This document shows positions 29,051 to 40,728 of a stretch of DNA of 64,000 nt, in pieces. The position numbers and the translations under genes are program-made. The stretch is from Hyaloperonospora brassicae (taxonomy: Eukaryota > Oomycota > Peronosporomycetes > Peronosporales > Peronosporaceae): NCBI GenBank assembly GCA_947650285.1, contig CANTFL010000496.1, positions 1-64,000 of the forward strand, given 5' to 3'. Below the pieces are notes generated by a model. That model did no database searches. It saw nothing but the letters and a program-made list of their open reading frames with translations, and was not told where the DNA came from. Position 1 is the first letter of the stretch. Every line of letters starts with the position of its first letter.

Positions 29051-32000
29051 ATGAAGAAACCCGATGACCTGCTTGGAACAGACAACTACTTCCATTGGGA
29101 ATTCAATATGAAGATGACACTTGCGAGGAAGGGCCTGCTAGAGCACATCTTGGAAGTGAAGTTGGAGCAGGAGATGACGGAGGATTGGAAGGTCAAGGAC
29201 ATGAAGGCGTTTGCTATTATTGCTCAAGGGATCGAAGTAAAGCATCAGACGAAGATCCGACATGCTCGCACTGCGAAGGAAGTATGGGAAACACTACGCG
29301 ACTACTACAACAAGACAAACCTTCAGAATCGAGTGGCACTGACACGTCGATTGCACGAATTTCGTATGGATGAGGGAGGCGACATGGTGAGCCACCTCGA
29401 CCGCTTCGATGAACTTGTTTTGAGTATGGAGGCGGTGGGCGATACCATGGACGACGCACGCCAGATGACAGTTCTGCTGAGTAGCTTACCGGCAGAGTAC
29501 GAGATGATTGTGTCCATCATTGAGAATTCCATGGGTGTGACGATGGTGGATGTGAAAGAAAAGCTGTTGAAAGAACACAAGAAGAAGCAGCAGCAAGAGG
29601 TCTCCGAAGGAGCTTTCCGCGTTGGTCGTGGAGGCCATAAACAGGATCGTGGTCGTGGAATGCGCAAACAACGTGGTGCAGAAGAGAGCTGGAAGAAGAA
29701 ACAGCCGTTTCGTGGGAAGTGTCACCGCTGTAACAAGATCGGACACAAGCAGTTTGAGTGCCGATCTGCCACCAAGAATGATGGAAATGAAATGGCATTC
29801 ACGGCCACAAACGGATTAAAAAAAGGATGGTTGTTGGACAGCGGCGCCTCGTCACATATGACCCCAGCCGAAGAAGATTTCTTTGAGTACGAGAAATTGA
29901 GAGAAGCCATTCAAGTTCGCGTTGCCGATGGTGCGGTCATGAATGCAATTGGACGAGGAAGCATTCGATTTCGCTGTACGAATGGTACAGCAGTGACTGT
30001 GAATGAAGTATTGCACATTCCAACGCTGGACAGACGACTACTAGCGGTGCCCAAGATCGTCCAGCGTGGGTACAACGTTCGATTCGGTGAAAAATACTGC
30101 GGTATCTACAAGGATAATGTGTTGATGATTTCTGCGAAGCGCATAAGAAGCGTGTACACTCTTGATGTGGAGTATGAGCACGCGATGTTGGTAGAACATG
30201 AAGACGCTGGTAACAAGTGGGAGCTGTGGCATGCACGAATGGGTCACATTAGCCACAACAAGTTTAAAAGGACAAAGGAGGCTACGGAAGGACTACCGAA
30301 TGTAGTACCTGACACGAACAAGAATTTGTGTGGAGGGTGTCTACAAGGGAAACTGTGTGTCGCGAGTTTTCCACAAGAGTCGAAGACAAAGACAACGCAG
30401 CCACTGCAGCTTATTCACTCTGACGTCATGGGCCCTATGAAGAACCCAACTCCTGGTGGGTCACGATACGTATTGTCTCTCGTGGACGATTTTTCAAGAT
30501 TAGTGACTGTATATTTTCTGAAGTCCAAGAGTGAAGTACTGTCGAAGTTCATTGAATTTCGGACCGAGATGGAGCAGCAGTGTGGATTTCGTATTAAGGC
30601 CATACGTACTGACAATGGCGGTGAATACAAAAACAAGAGGTTTGCTTCGTACTGCAAGAAACACGGCATCATCCATCAGAAGACAGTACCCTACAGTCCT
30701 CAACAAAACGGTGTTGCTGAACGGATGAACCGTACGATTGTTGAGACGGCCAGAAGCATGATGCATTACAAGCGGGTGGCAAAGAAGTGGTGGGCCGAAG
30801 CTGTGAATACGGCGGTGTATTTACTTAACAGAACCACGAACTGCAATCACGAGGAGAAGACTCCTTTTGAACTGTGCTTTAAGACGAAGCCCGAAATTTC
30901 TCACCTACGTGTATTTGGTTCACTTGGATACGCACATATCGATGACTCAAAGCGCACGAAATTCGACGCGAAAGGGTTTCGCTGCATGCTGTTAGGATAT
31001 GCAAGACACACCAAGGGTTACAGGGTGCTTGATCTGGAGACTGGTACGATCAAGATCAGTCGTTCGATCGCGTTAGATGAACGTGAAGTTAGTAACATTT
31101 ACGAAGACAATCCGGTTGTACCACACCCGAAGATGATAATAATACGACAAGATGACGATGATGGAGATCAACCAAGTAACTTGCAACAAGATGGTGATGA
31201 AGATGTTGAAATGGAAGAGCACGAAATTGTCGAAGATGTGGAGATGGAAGTACCGAGTTCTGACAATGACATCAGTAACACCCCTTCGAGTGAGACAAGC
31301 AATCATTATCTTGCAAGAAATATGAACAACGAACAACATCAACACACTTCCCAAGTAATTCAACAAGGACCTCGTCACCAAGAACTCGAATTACACAATC
31401 CGCACGACTCTGGAGCGATGGTGTTCCGTCCACAACTTAAGCGTCGTTCCGGTCGCGAGCATCAGTATCGTGTTCTTACTGACGATGCCAGTGGGAGAAG
31501 TGAATCCGGACCACGAGGAGGTGTTGATGAAATGCTACCAATTGAGCAACCTGTTCAGCTCTTGTTGGAAGACAATAACACTAGTACCACAACAGAAAAC
31601 AGCATTGTGCCATACAATGAAAACCATGAAGCCAGTGGGAGTGAAGATGACGAACCTCCTTCCAAGCGATCGCGAATAAACAGCGATGTGGCATTGATAG
31701 CAGAAGTTGCCATGATAGCTCGTGATTTACCTGGCTCTTATGCGGAGGCAGTGAATGGACCTGACAGATACCAATGGATTAAAGCTATTGAGAATGAATT
31801 TGCGGCTCATGAGCGTAACAAGACGTGGACACCAATTGTACGCAAGCCTGGAATGAAACCAATTGGATCGAAGTGGGTATGGGCTAAAAAGAGTGATGGT
31901 CGATACAAAGCACGACTTGTGGCGCTCGGATTCCTGCAACAATATGGTATCAACTTTTTCGAGACATACGCGGCTGTCGCCAGTATGAACTCCATCAGGA

Positions 32001-33292
32001 TGCTATTGTCGATTTGCTGCGCAGCAGGATATGTGATCGACCAGCTTGATGTTGATACGGCCTACCTGAATGCCGACCTACAAGAAGAAGTATACTTGTT
32101 ACCACCCAAAGGGATGAAAATTGGCAGCGAGTTTGTACTTAAATTGAATCGCGCGCTTTACGGACTTAAGCAGGCTGCAAATGCCTGGAATAAGACGATT
32201 CACAATGCATTACTGGAGATGGGATTTGTCGCGTGCGGTGCTGATCGATGCATATACAAGATAAAGGATGGTGAAGGCTGGGCGTACGTGTGCTTATACG
32301 TTGATGATATGATTGTGGCTGCAAAAGAAGCAACCACGGTACGCAAGGTGAAAGAACAAATCTCTCAGCGGTTTCAAACCAAAGACCTTGGTCCAGTGAA
32401 GCACTTGCTTGGAATGGAAGTTATGTACGACCGAAAGAAGCGTGAGATGTTTATTTCGCAACAAAGATACATCGAGGAGACTGCAGACATGTTTGGACAG
32501 ACTCAAGCCCGACCAACTGGTAACCCATGTGATCAGAGCATGAAACTGTCCAGCGCAAACAGTCCAAAGTCCGATGTCGAAAGACAAGCCATGAGTCGTA
32601 CACCGTACCGCCAATTGCTGGGACGACTGCTGTTTATAGTGACCACGACCAGACCAGACGCAGCATTTCCTGTGAGCCAACTTGGACGATTTGCAGAAAA
32701 CCCTGGTTCACAACACTGGAAGGCACTGATCAAAGTGCTAAGATACCTCCGCTCGACGAGTGGTTTTGGATTACACTACAGTGTTGACAAACTACAGCAA
32801 CAACTAACAGCGTATAGTGACGCCGATTGGGGAAACAGCTTGGACGACCGTCGATCGGTATCTGGTGTTTTGCTGGTGCTTAATGGAGGCCCTGTTATAT
32901 TTAAGTCTAAGTACCAACGCACCGTTGCATTGAGTACTTCTGAGGCTGAATACATGGCGCTAAGCATGTGCACTCAAGACATACTATGGGCAAGGATGTT
33001 AATGGCTGACCTCGGATTCGAGCAGAAGAATCCTACTGTCATCTACGAGGATAATCAAGGAGCCATTGCTCTCGCAACAAACCCAGGATACCATGCGCGG
33101 ACTAAACACGTAGACATACGTCACCACTTTGTCCGAGAGAAAGTTCTGGCCGGTGATATAAAGGTGATCTACAAGGAGACGGAACATCAACTTGCCGACA
33201 TACTAACGAAGGCACTCGGCACCAAGCGATTCCAGTACCTCCGTGCCGGAATGGACATCAAGGTACGTGATGGACCCGAGCATCAACAGTGA
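29051..33292 (+). CDS. Copia gag-pol polyprotein, intact (1413 aa)
   Basis: One open frame from an ATG 46 bases after the 5' LTR. Domains in order: gag capsid-like region (about 1-190), zinc knuckle CHRCNKIGHKQFEC (about 223-236), protease active site LLDSGASSH (about 263), GAG-pre-integrase with ARMGHISHNKF and CGGCLQGK (about 395-440), and integrase core with catalytic Asp in HSDVMG (about 456), Asp in RTDNGGEY (about 520) and Glu in NGVAERMNR (about 557). Then come an acidic spacer (about 700-900), reverse transcriptase with LYVDDMIVA (about 1083), and RNase H with DADWG (about 1257), SEAEYMAL and the final ADILTKALG. All catalytic motifs are present and gag and pol share one frame, as is normal in Copia. 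It could be active. Confidence 0.96.
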   Translation: MKKPDDLLGTDNYFHWEFNMKMTLARKGLLEHILEVKLEQEMTEDWKVKDMKAFAIIAQGIEVKHQTKIRHARTAKEVWETLRDYYNKTNLQNRVALTRRLHEFRMDEGGDMVSHLDRFDELVLSMEAVGDTMDDARQMTVLLSSLPAEYEMIVSIIENSMGVTMVDVKEKLLKEHKKKQQQEVSEGAFRVGRGGHKQDRGRGMRKQRGAEESWKKKQPFRGKCHRCNKIGHKQFECRSATKNDGNEMAFTATNGLKKGWLLDSGASSHMTPAEEDFFEYEKLREAIQVRVADGAVMNAIGRGSIRFRCTNGTAVTVNEVLHIPTLDRRLLAVPKIVQRGYNVRFGEKYCGIYKDNVLMISAKRIRSVYTLDVEYEHAMLVEHEDAGNKWELWHARMGHISHNKFKRTKEATEGLPNVVPDTNKNLCGGCLQGKLCVASFPQESKTKTTQPLQLIHSDVMGPMKNPTPGGSRYVLSLVDDFSRLVTVYFLKSKSEVLSKFIEFRTEMEQQCGFRIKAIRTDNGGEYKNKRFASYCKKHGIIHQKTVPYSPQQNGVAERMNRTIVETARSMMHYKRVAKKWWAEAVNTAVYLLNRTTNCNHEEKTPFELCFKTKPEISHLRVFGSLGYAHIDDSKRTKFDAKGFRCMLLGYARHTKGYRVLDLETGTIKISRSIALDEREVSNIYEDNPVVPHPKMIIIRQDDDDGDQPSNLQQDGDEDVEMEEHEIVEDVEMEVPSSDNDISNTPSSETSNHYLARNMNNEQHQHTSQVIQQGPRHQELELHNPHDSGAMVFRPQLKRRSGREHQYRVLTDDASGRSESGPRGGVDEMLPIEQPVQLLLEDNNTSTTTENSIVPYNENHEASGSEDDEPPSKRSRINSDVALIAEVAMIARDLPGSYAEAVNGPDRYQWIKAIENEFAAHERNKTWTPIVRKPGMKPIGSKWVWAKKSDGRYKARLVALGFLQQYGINFFETYAAVASMNSIRMLLSICCAAGYVIDQLDVDTAYLNADLQEEVYLLPPKGMKIGSEFVLKLNRALYGLKQAANAWNKTIHNALLEMGFVACGADRCIYKIKDGEGWAYVCLYVDDMIVAAKEATTVRKVKEQISQRFQTKDLGPVKHLLGMEVMYDRKKREMFISQQRYIEETADMFGQTQARPTGNPCDQSMKLSSANSPKSDVERQAMSRTPYRQLLGRLLFIVTTTRPDAAFPVSQLGRFAENPGSQHWKALIKVLRYLRSTSGFGLHYSVDKLQQQLTAYSDADWGNSLDDRRSVSGVLLVLNGGPVIFKSKYQRTVALSTSEAEYMALSMCTQDILWARMLMADLGFEQKNPTVIYEDNQGAIALATNPGYHARTKHVDIRHHFVREKVLAGDIKVIYKETEHQLADILTKALGTKRFQYLRAGMDIKVRDGPEHQQ

Positions 33293-33299
33293 GTGGGAG

Positions 33300-33553
33300 T
33301 GTTGATGTGTGCACTGTCAATGCACGGTCAACAAAGCCAACTGTGATTTGCTACGCACAAGTGACAAGACAGCGATGATACGACAGGGTGTAAACGGTTC
33401 ACGTGCAGTCTGATGATTCTAGAACTACCTTGAGTGTATGTTCTAGAATCCATCAAGATCAGGGAAAGCTACAAGGTAGAAGAAGATAACACGACGAGTA
33501 AGTTCATAGGAAAACTAATTCAATACACTTTCCAATTTTCCTTCGACATAACA
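33300..33553 (+). repeat. 3' LTR of the intact Copia element
   Basis: 254 bp, identical by eye to 28751-29004. Followed by GCATT, the second half of the target duplication, and then by the first codons of pectate lyase copy 0. Confidence 0.95.
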
Positions 33554-33655
33554 GCATTGACCATGGCTGGCAGTCAGGTTTTGATGAGCTGCAAACGACG
33601 TTTGTGGTCGGTAGGTCGGTCGGTTGTTTGGCTCGTTGGTTGGGTGGTTGGTTGG

Positions 33656-33694
33656 TTGCTGCGGAGAGCGTGAATGAATAGTGAGTGATGAGTG
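33656..33694 (-). promoter_or_regulatory. Promoter block of pectate lyase copy 0
   Basis: Same block as at 44250-44288 (minus strand CACTCAC…CATTCACGCTCTCCGCAGCA), but one base shorter around GAATGAATAG. It now drives only a fragment. Confidence 0.45.
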
Positions 33695-34820
33695 TTTGCG
33701 GGCGGTATTCGGCGATCGCTGCCAGGACTGCCAGGGATGCCAGGTAGAGCTAGCGCAACCGTTGTTGAACAGCCACGTCAAGCCGAAGAAGTCGCATCGT
33801 GGGTAGCGGTAAAATGAATGCTGTCGAGCACCTTTTCCGAATGACCAGCTACTGACGCACGCACGCACGAGTTACAGCTATTCTGCGATCACGTCTGATA
33901 GGTTCGACGAGGAATTCGTATGGCTGGTAAGCACGGTTGACCACACATATCGGAAGGAGCTGGCCTTGCAGTGCCATATGCCAGCTTCTGACGCCGTGAG
34001 TGAACGAACAACGACACGTCAACCCATCGTGCAACAGTGAATGTGAAAGCAGCGTGAACGCAGCAAATACGACGTGGGGCGTATAGACTGCAAGCGTGTG
34101 TACGTCGTAATGCATCGTTCCACGTTTCGATACGTTAAACCACGACCTTGTGCGAACCAGCATATGAACGTCTCGGACTCTCGCACGCATGGCGAATGTT
34201 CATTCGCAAGCCAGATGGACGAAGAGCAGATGGCGTCGACAAAAGCACGGTCGCGAAGATGGCGTCAACGGTAGCACGTCGCGAAGTTGGCCCGATCAGA
34301 ACAGAGCGCACATCGTCATGTGTCTTACAAGCCCCTGTACCTGGTGTGCTTGACTTCGGTCATACAACTTCTTGCTCACATCCGCAGACCAGCTGAATAG
34401 ACGATGGCATTTGGTCTTTCTAACCGCACTTAGATTGTGCATCGTGCATCACACTGCACAGCATCGATGTTTGGTTGAAACGTCCAGGACATATGTCTCG
34501 ATCAAACTCGCCAAGCGGTTTTCGGGCATGCGGGTTTTCCGACTTGTTGCTTCTCGTCGGCGGGATCAATGGAACCCTCCGCCGATATCGCAACCCGAGA
34601 TATCTCCAGCCCTTTAGCCGCACTTCGTTGAGTTTGTGTCAGTCAGTGCACCCCGCTTTGCAAAAAGAACATCTATATCTTGATTAGGCAGATGCAGCGC
34701 GTATAGACGAAATGTCCAACATCCGGACAGGTCCGTTTTGTGTAGACATGTCAGTCAACATAGAGGAGCAAGTCCTGGAGCCCGCCCTTGGATGCACCTT
34801 GGATCCAGGACAGGTACTCC

Positions 34821-34901
34821 TGTCCAGAGAATGGAGTCAAGTACTAGATACTCACGTTCCTGTCCAGAGAAAGGGAGTCAAGCTCTGGATACTCACGTAC
34901 C
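34821..34901. repeat. 40-bp VNTR, two copies
   Basis: Two copies of a 40-bp unit beginning TGTCCAGAGAATGGAGTCAA, the second slightly changed (AAGGGAGTCAAGCTCTGG). The same repeat occurs with two or three copies in the other units of the array. Confidence 0.8.
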
Positions 34902-36342
34902 GATTTCGGTTGATTGGAGTTGGCTGATGGAGATGGGTCGTGCATTGTGAGGTGTACCAACCACAGTGGTGCCGTGTTCGTTTTGCGATGCAGCAGTTCG
35001 TTCGTGCTGATGATGTGTGGACGAAGAAGGCTGAGAGGAGTAAGAGGCGATGAATGGTGTTGCCTGTGCAAAGAGCACAACACAAATACAGCAGCTACAG
35101 CAAGCGACAACAAAACAACAAACACCAACACCAACAACCTTACAACCAACAAGAACAACAATACAACCCAAAACAACAACAACCGGACCACCTCCACCAC
35201 CAACAGACCTGGCGAAAGCAACCGACGACAAGAAACTGATCGAGGAAGAGGAGAAGGTTGGGAGATTTCGCCGCTGTCGAGTGGGGATGGTAACGCTTAG
35301 CTTCTCACGTTTTCTTTTGTTTCAATACGATGGATGAGTAAAGCAATACCAACGTCAATCTCGCCGTCTTAGTGCTACTTCATGGTTTTGTCAATAAGTG
35401 AGTAGTAAGGGCTGCATGCGTGCGACCTCGGACCACAGCATGCTTGTCCACTTTATTTCGAGTCCTCCGCGAGATACTAGCTTGGACCACAGTACAGCCA
35501 TTATGTGTGGAGAAGGACGCGCTTGGCTCTAAGGCCTTCTTGCTGTCGTACACCTAGCTCTCACATCTGCAGTGTCACACATGAACGATCGATAATGACA
35601 CCTGAAGACGCAGACTATTTCAATCAGCCAACGTCAACTCACTCGGCACAGCATCTTCTCATACGATCGTTTGCTGCGGTTGCGCAATCGAAGAGGAGGT
35701 AACACGAATGTTACCCCCCCCCTCGGTTTGATGAATTCCGGTGCAGCCAAAATTTGGTAAAATGCTGGTGGTGGTGGTGCTTCTGACGGTGGTGCTCCAA
35801 TTGCAAAAGGTGCCGAGGCTGTAACGCCGGAGGTTTGAGGCCTTCGACACTGCAAAGCGCAGATCATTTGCTTCCTTGCACGATTTTCCCTTGGCCGCTT
35901 TTGTGCGAACCATCTGCGTGCGGGTGTGTGCGTGAACTTCAGACAGAAAGAGCAAGAGCCACACCGAAGAAAGTGGCTGTCGAGAAGTTTCGTTTTACCT
36001 TTTCCGCACAAAGAACGGATCGTTTTATTTTTTTCCTTCGAGCTTGCAATCCTGTGCGAATCAGCGAGTTTGTTCGGTATTTGCAACACACATCGCTGCC
36101 AAAGCTGCCGAAATGACATAACAGCTCTGAGAGGAGCGCTCAGCATCGAAAGGCAGGACGGACACGACTCCACAACGATGTGACAGCGACACGTGCAACA
36201 TCTGGGCGTAGCAGACAAAGCGAACAGACCAGTCCTTCATACGGGTTTCCACCGATCTCTATTCGATACACTGCAACACTACAACACTACAACTTCAACG
36301 ATGACGCTCATGACATACACATTCCAGGTCAGCATAGTTCCT

Positions 36343-37082
36343 TCACACATACGTGACGCTACTGGGCGAGTAGTTGCAGGACGTGCGCGAGGCGCCCGTG
36401 CCGACCGAACACACTTCGACTTTCTTGCCCTTGATCTTGATCCCCCCAACCGTGACCTTGTCGCCCTCGTTCTGCGTCACGAGTCTCACGCGACCGTTGA
36501 CGGCAAACACGTTCTTGAGGCTGATGGCGACACCCTTGTTGCCGCAATCGCCGCACATGCGGCAGAATGTCCCGTAGTTCACCGCATAGAACCCCTCGAT
36601 GATCAACGAACCGTAGCCGTTGTGCTGCACCACCTTGTCGGCAGCCGAGCGCGCACCGCCGCCGATCACTCTCGTCACGCTGCTTTTTGAACCGCCTTTG
36701 ATGCTCAGCGCGTCCTCGCATACAGCATCCCACCACACGTTGACGATATTGCCACCCCCTCGCAGTGCACGCCCTCCATTTGATCGATACCAATGATCGC
36801 GTTCTTGAGTGTACCGCCTTCCTGGACAACGAAGACGGCGTTTCGCCAGCTACTCTCCATGCCGCCACGGCACTTGACGTTTGAGCGCTGGTACGTCTTC
36901 ATCTTGCCATCGAAGACCTCGCCCTTCTTGACCGTGTACGGCGCTGCAAACTTTACATCGCCTTGGCTACTGGGCCATGCTCCATTCGGCATGGGAGCCG
37001 CCTCGGCGCGCATGGAGACAGCCGAAGTCACGGCAGCACTCGCAGCAAACACAAGCGCGACGAACGAAATGGCATTGACCAT
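36343..37082 (-). pseudogene. Pectate lyase gene A, frameshifted in a G run
   Basis: PL3-type pectate lyase on the minus strand, 740 bp, one base shorter than the intact copy at 43418-44158. From the ATG at 37082 the frame is normal for about 108 residues: signal peptide [18 protein letters not shown], then [15 protein letters not shown]. After HCEG it shifts, because the run of six G (minus strand) is five, and stops after 125 codons. The remaining catalytic half is intact in the other frame (36343-36738). As written the product would lack the [12 protein letters not shown] and DKVVQHNG motifs. A sequencing or assembly error at a homopolymer is the main alternative. Confidence 0.88.
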
Positions 37083-37173
37083 GGCTGGCAGTCAGGTTTT
37101 GATGAGCTGCAAAAGACGTTTGTGGTCGGTCGGTCGGTCGGTTGTTTGGCTCGTTGGTTGGGTGGTTGGTTGG

Positions 37174-37212
37174 TTGCTGCGGAGAGCGTGAATGAAGTAG
37201 TGAGTGATGAGT
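37174..37212 (-). promoter_or_regulatory. Promoter block of pectate lyase gene A
   Basis: Same sequence as the gene C block (44250-44288), about 95-130 bp before the ATG. Confidence 0.5.
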
Positions 37213-38340
37213 GTTTGCGGGCGGTATTCGGCGATCGCTGCCAGGACTGCCAGGGATGCCAGGTAGAGCTAGCGCAACCGTTATTGAACAGCCACGTCAA
37301 GCCGAAGAAGTCGCATCGTGGGTAGCGGTAAAATGAATGCTGTCGAGCACCTTTTCCGAATGACCAGCTACTGACGCACGCACGCACGAGTTACAGCTAT
37401 TCTACGATCACGTCTGATAGGTTCGACGAGGAATTCGTATGGCTGGTAAGCACGGTTGACCACACATATCGGAAGGAGCTGGCCTTGCAGTGCCATATGC
37501 CAGCTTCTGACGCCGTGAGTGAACGAACAACGACACGTCAACCCATCGTGCAACAGTGAATGTGAAAGCAGCGTGAACGCAGCAAATACGACGTGGGGCG
37601 TATAGACTGCAAGCGTGTGTACGTCGTAATGCATCGTTCCACGTTTCGATACGTTAAACCACGACCTTGTGCGAACCAGCATATGAACGTCTCGGACTCT
37701 CGCACGCATGGCGAATGTTCATTCGCGAGCCAGATGGACGAAGAGCAGATGGTGTCGACAAAAGCACGGTCGCGAAGATGGCGTCAACGGTAGCACGTCG
37801 CGAAGTTGGCCCGATCAGAACAGAGCGCACATCGTCATGTGTCTTACAAGCCCCTGTACCTGGTGTGCTTGACTTCGGTCATACAACTTCTTGCTCACAT
37901 CCGCAGACCAGCTGAATAGACGATGGCATTTGGTCTTTCTAACCGCACTTAGATTGTGCATCGTGCATCACACTGCACAGCATCGATGTTTGGTTGAAAC
38001 GTCCAGGACATATGTCTCGATCAAACTCGCCAAGCGGTTTTCGGGCATGCGGGTTTTCCGACTTGTTGCTTCTCGTCGGCGGGATCAATGGAACCCTCCG
38101 CCGATATCGCAACCCGAGATATCTCCAGCCCTTTAGCCGCACTTCATTGAGTTTGTGTCAGTCAGTGCACCCCGCTTTTGCAAAAAGAACGTCTATATCT
38201 TGATTAGGCAGATGCAGCGCGTATAGACGAAATGTCCAACATCCGAACAGGTCCGTTTTGTGTAGACATGTCAGTCAACATAGAGGAGCAAGTCCTGGAG
38301 CCCGCCCTTGGATGCACCTTGGATAGAGGACAGGTACTCC

Positions 38341-38461
38341 TGTCCAGAGAATGGAGTCAAGTACTAGATACTCACGTTCCTGTCCAGAGAATGGAGTCAA
38401 GTGCTAGATACTCACGTTCCTGTCCAGAGAAAGGGAGTCAAGCTCTGGATACTCACGTACC
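38341..38461. repeat. 40-bp VNTR, three copies
   Basis: Three copies of the TGTCCAGAGA… unit, one more than at 34821-34901. This accounts for most of the extra length of this array unit (3559 against 3518 bp). Confidence 0.8.
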
Positions 38462-39901
38462 GATTTCGGTTGATTGGAGTTGGCTGATGGAGATGGGTCG
38501 TGCATTGTGAGGTGTACCAACCACAGTGGTGCCGTGTTCGTTTTGCGATGCAGCAGTTCGTTCGTGCTGATGATGTGTGGACGAAGAAGGCTGAGAGGAG
38601 TAAGAGGCGATGAATGGTGTTGCCTGTGCAAAGAGCACAACACAAATACAGCAGCTACAGCAAGCGACAACAAAACAACAAACACCAACACCAACAACCT
38701 TACAACCAACAAGAACAACAATACAACCCAAAACAACAACAACCGGACCACCTCCACCACCAACAGACCTGGCGAAAGCAACCGACGACAAGAAACTGAT
38801 CGAGGAAGAGGAGAAGGTTGGGAGATTTCGCCGCTGTCGAGTGGGGATGGTAACGCTTAGCTTCTCACGTTTTCTTTTGTTTCAATACGATGGATGAGTA
38901 AAGCAATACCAACGTCAATCTCGCCGTCTTAGTGCTACTTCATTGTTTTGTCAATAAGTGAGTAGTAAGGGCTGCATGCGTGCGACCTCGGACCACAGCA
39001 TGCTTGTCCACTTTATTTCGAGTCCTCCGCGAGATACTAGCTTGGACCACAGTACAGCCATTATGTGTGGAGAAGGACGCGCTTGACTCTAAGGCCTTCT
39101 TGCTGTCGTACACCTAGCTCTCACATCTGCAGTGTCACACATGAACGAGCGATAATGACACCTGAAGACGCAGACTATTTCAATCAGCCAACGTCAACTC
39201 ACTCGGCACAGCATCTTCTCATACGATCGTTTGCTGCGGTTGCGCAATCGAAGAGGAGGTAACACGAATGTTACCCCCCCCCTCGGTTTGATGAATTCCG
39301 GTGCAGCCAAAATTTGGTAAAATGCTGGTGGTGGTGGTGCTTCTGACGGTGGTGCTCCAATTGCAAAAGGTGCCGAGGCTGTAACGCCGGAGGTTTGAGG
39401 CCTTCGACACTGCAAAGCGCAGATCATTTGCTTCCTTGCACGATTTTCCCTTGGCCGCTTTTGTGCGAACCATCTGCGTGCGGGTGTGTGCGTGAACTTC
39501 AGACAGAAAGAGCAAGAGCCACACCGAAGAAAGTGGCTGTCGAGAAGTTTCGTTTTACCTTTTCCGCACAAAGAACGGATCGTTTTATTTTTTCCTTCGA
39601 GCTTGCAATCCTGTGCGAATCAGCGAGTTTGTTCGGTATTTGCAGCACACATCGCTGCCAAAGCTGCCGAAATGACATGACAGCTCTGAGAGGACCGCTC
39701 AGCATCGAAAGGCAGGACGGACGCGACTTCACAACGATGTGACGGCGTCACGTGCAACACCTGGGCGTAGCAGACAAAACGAACAGACCAGTCCTTCATA
39801 CGGGTTTCCACCGATCTCTATTCGATACACTGCAACACTACAACACTACAACTTCAACGATGACGCTCATGACATACACATTCCAGGTCAGCATAGTTCC
39901 T

Positions 39902-40641
39902 TCACACATACGTGACGCTACTGGGCGAGTAGTTGCAGGACGTGCGCGAGGCGCCCGTGCCGACCGAACACACTTCGACTTTCTTGCCCTTGATCTTGAT
40001 CCCCCCAACCGTGACCTTGTCGCCCTCGTTCTGCGTCACGAGTCTCACGCGACCGTTGACGGCAAACACGTTCTTGAGGCTGATGGCGACACCCTTGTTG
40101 CCGCAATCGCCGCACATGCGGCAGAATGTACCGTAGTTCACCGCATAGAACCCCTCGATGATCAACGAACCGTAGCCGTTGTGCTGCACCACCTTGTCGG
40201 CAGCCGAGCGCGCACCGCCGCCGATCACTCTCGTCACGCTGCTTTTTGAACCGCCTTTGATGCTCAGCGCGTCCTCGCATACAGCATCCCACCACACGTT
40301 GACGATATTGCCACCCCCTCGCAGTGCACGCCCTCCATTTGATCGATACCAATGATCGCGTTCTTGAGTGTACCGCCTTCCTGGACAACGAAGACGGCGT
40401 TTCGCCAGCTACTCTCCATGCCGCCACGGCACTTGACGTTTGAGCGCTGGTACGTCTTCATCTTGCCATCGAAGACCTCGCCCTTCTTGACCGTGTACGG
40501 CGCTGCAAACTTTACATCGCCTTGGCTACTGGGCCATGCTCCATTCGGCATGGGAGCCGCCTCGGCGCGCATGGAGACAGCCGAAGTCACGGCAGCACTC
40601 GCAGCAAACACAAGCGCGACGAACGAAATGGCATTGACCAT
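39902..40641 (-). pseudogene. Pectate lyase gene B, frameshifted in the same G run
   Basis: Almost identical to gene A, with the same one-base loss in the G run after His-Cys-Glu. The first part reads 40641-40264 (125 codons) and the second part 39902-40297 in another frame. One visible coding difference from A lies near 40130 (TACCG for CCCG on the plus strand), where B agrees with gene C. If the shift is real, A and B either inherited it from a common unit or exchanged it by conversion. Confidence 0.88.
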
Positions 40642-40728
40642 GGCTGGCAGTCAGGTTTTGATGAGCTGCAAAAGACGTTTGTGTTCGGTCGGTCGGTCGG
40701 TTGTTTGGCTCGTTGGTTGGGTGGTTGG

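Larger units (their letters stand above)
28751..33553 (+). mobile_element. Complete, young Ty1/Copia retrotransposon, 4803 bp
   Basis: Both 254-bp LTRs (28751-29004 and 33300-33553) look identical by eye, begin TGTTGATG and end ACATAACA. GCATT lies on each side (28746-28750, 33554-33558), a perfect 5-bp target duplication. GGTTATGAGCCC directly follows the 5' LTR (primer-binding site) and GAGTGGGAG precedes the 3' LTR (polypurine tract). The internal region holds one uninterrupted gag-pol frame. Identical LTRs and an intact frame imply a recent insertion. It landed in the fourth codon of a pectate lyase gene. Confidence 0.96.
33565..36342. other. Upstream region of copy 0 / downstream of gene A
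   Basis: About 2.8 kb with no convincing gene. Landmarks shared with the other units: a GGTCGGTCGGTTG…GGTTGGTTGG simple tract just outside the start codon, the 40-bp VNTR near 34821-34901, a CAACAA-rich tract near 35060-35230, and a C homopolymer near 35714-35722. A minus frame at 35659-35964 (101 codons, starts MWLLLFLSEVHAH) is nearly unchanged in two other units and cut short in the last; its wider frame varies from copy to copy, so I do not call it a gene. Confidence 0.6.
37083..39901. other. Upstream region of gene A
   Basis: Repeat of the 33565-36342 segment with small differences. It contains the promoter block near 37174-37212, a three-copy VNTR at 38341-38461, the CAACAA tract near 38620-38790 and the C homopolymer near 39274. 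No gene is supported. Confidence 0.6.

Noticed and set aside
34074..34396. Frames with IRKPDGRRADGVD resembling a Gypsy RT motif in the pectate lyase upstream region
   Set aside because: Only a short stretch fits, and no neighbouring RT blocks follow in any frame.
34844..35221. 125-codon hydrophobic minus frame (repeated in all array units) that looks like a membrane protein
   Set aside because: It is the complement of a CAACAA-rich tract; Val/Leu runs arise from the repeat and there is no other support.
35659..35964. 101-codon minus frame with a MVRTKAAKGKS segment resembling a histone H3 start
   Set aside because: The similarity is only a few residues, the rest does not match a histone, and the wider frame varies in length between array units.
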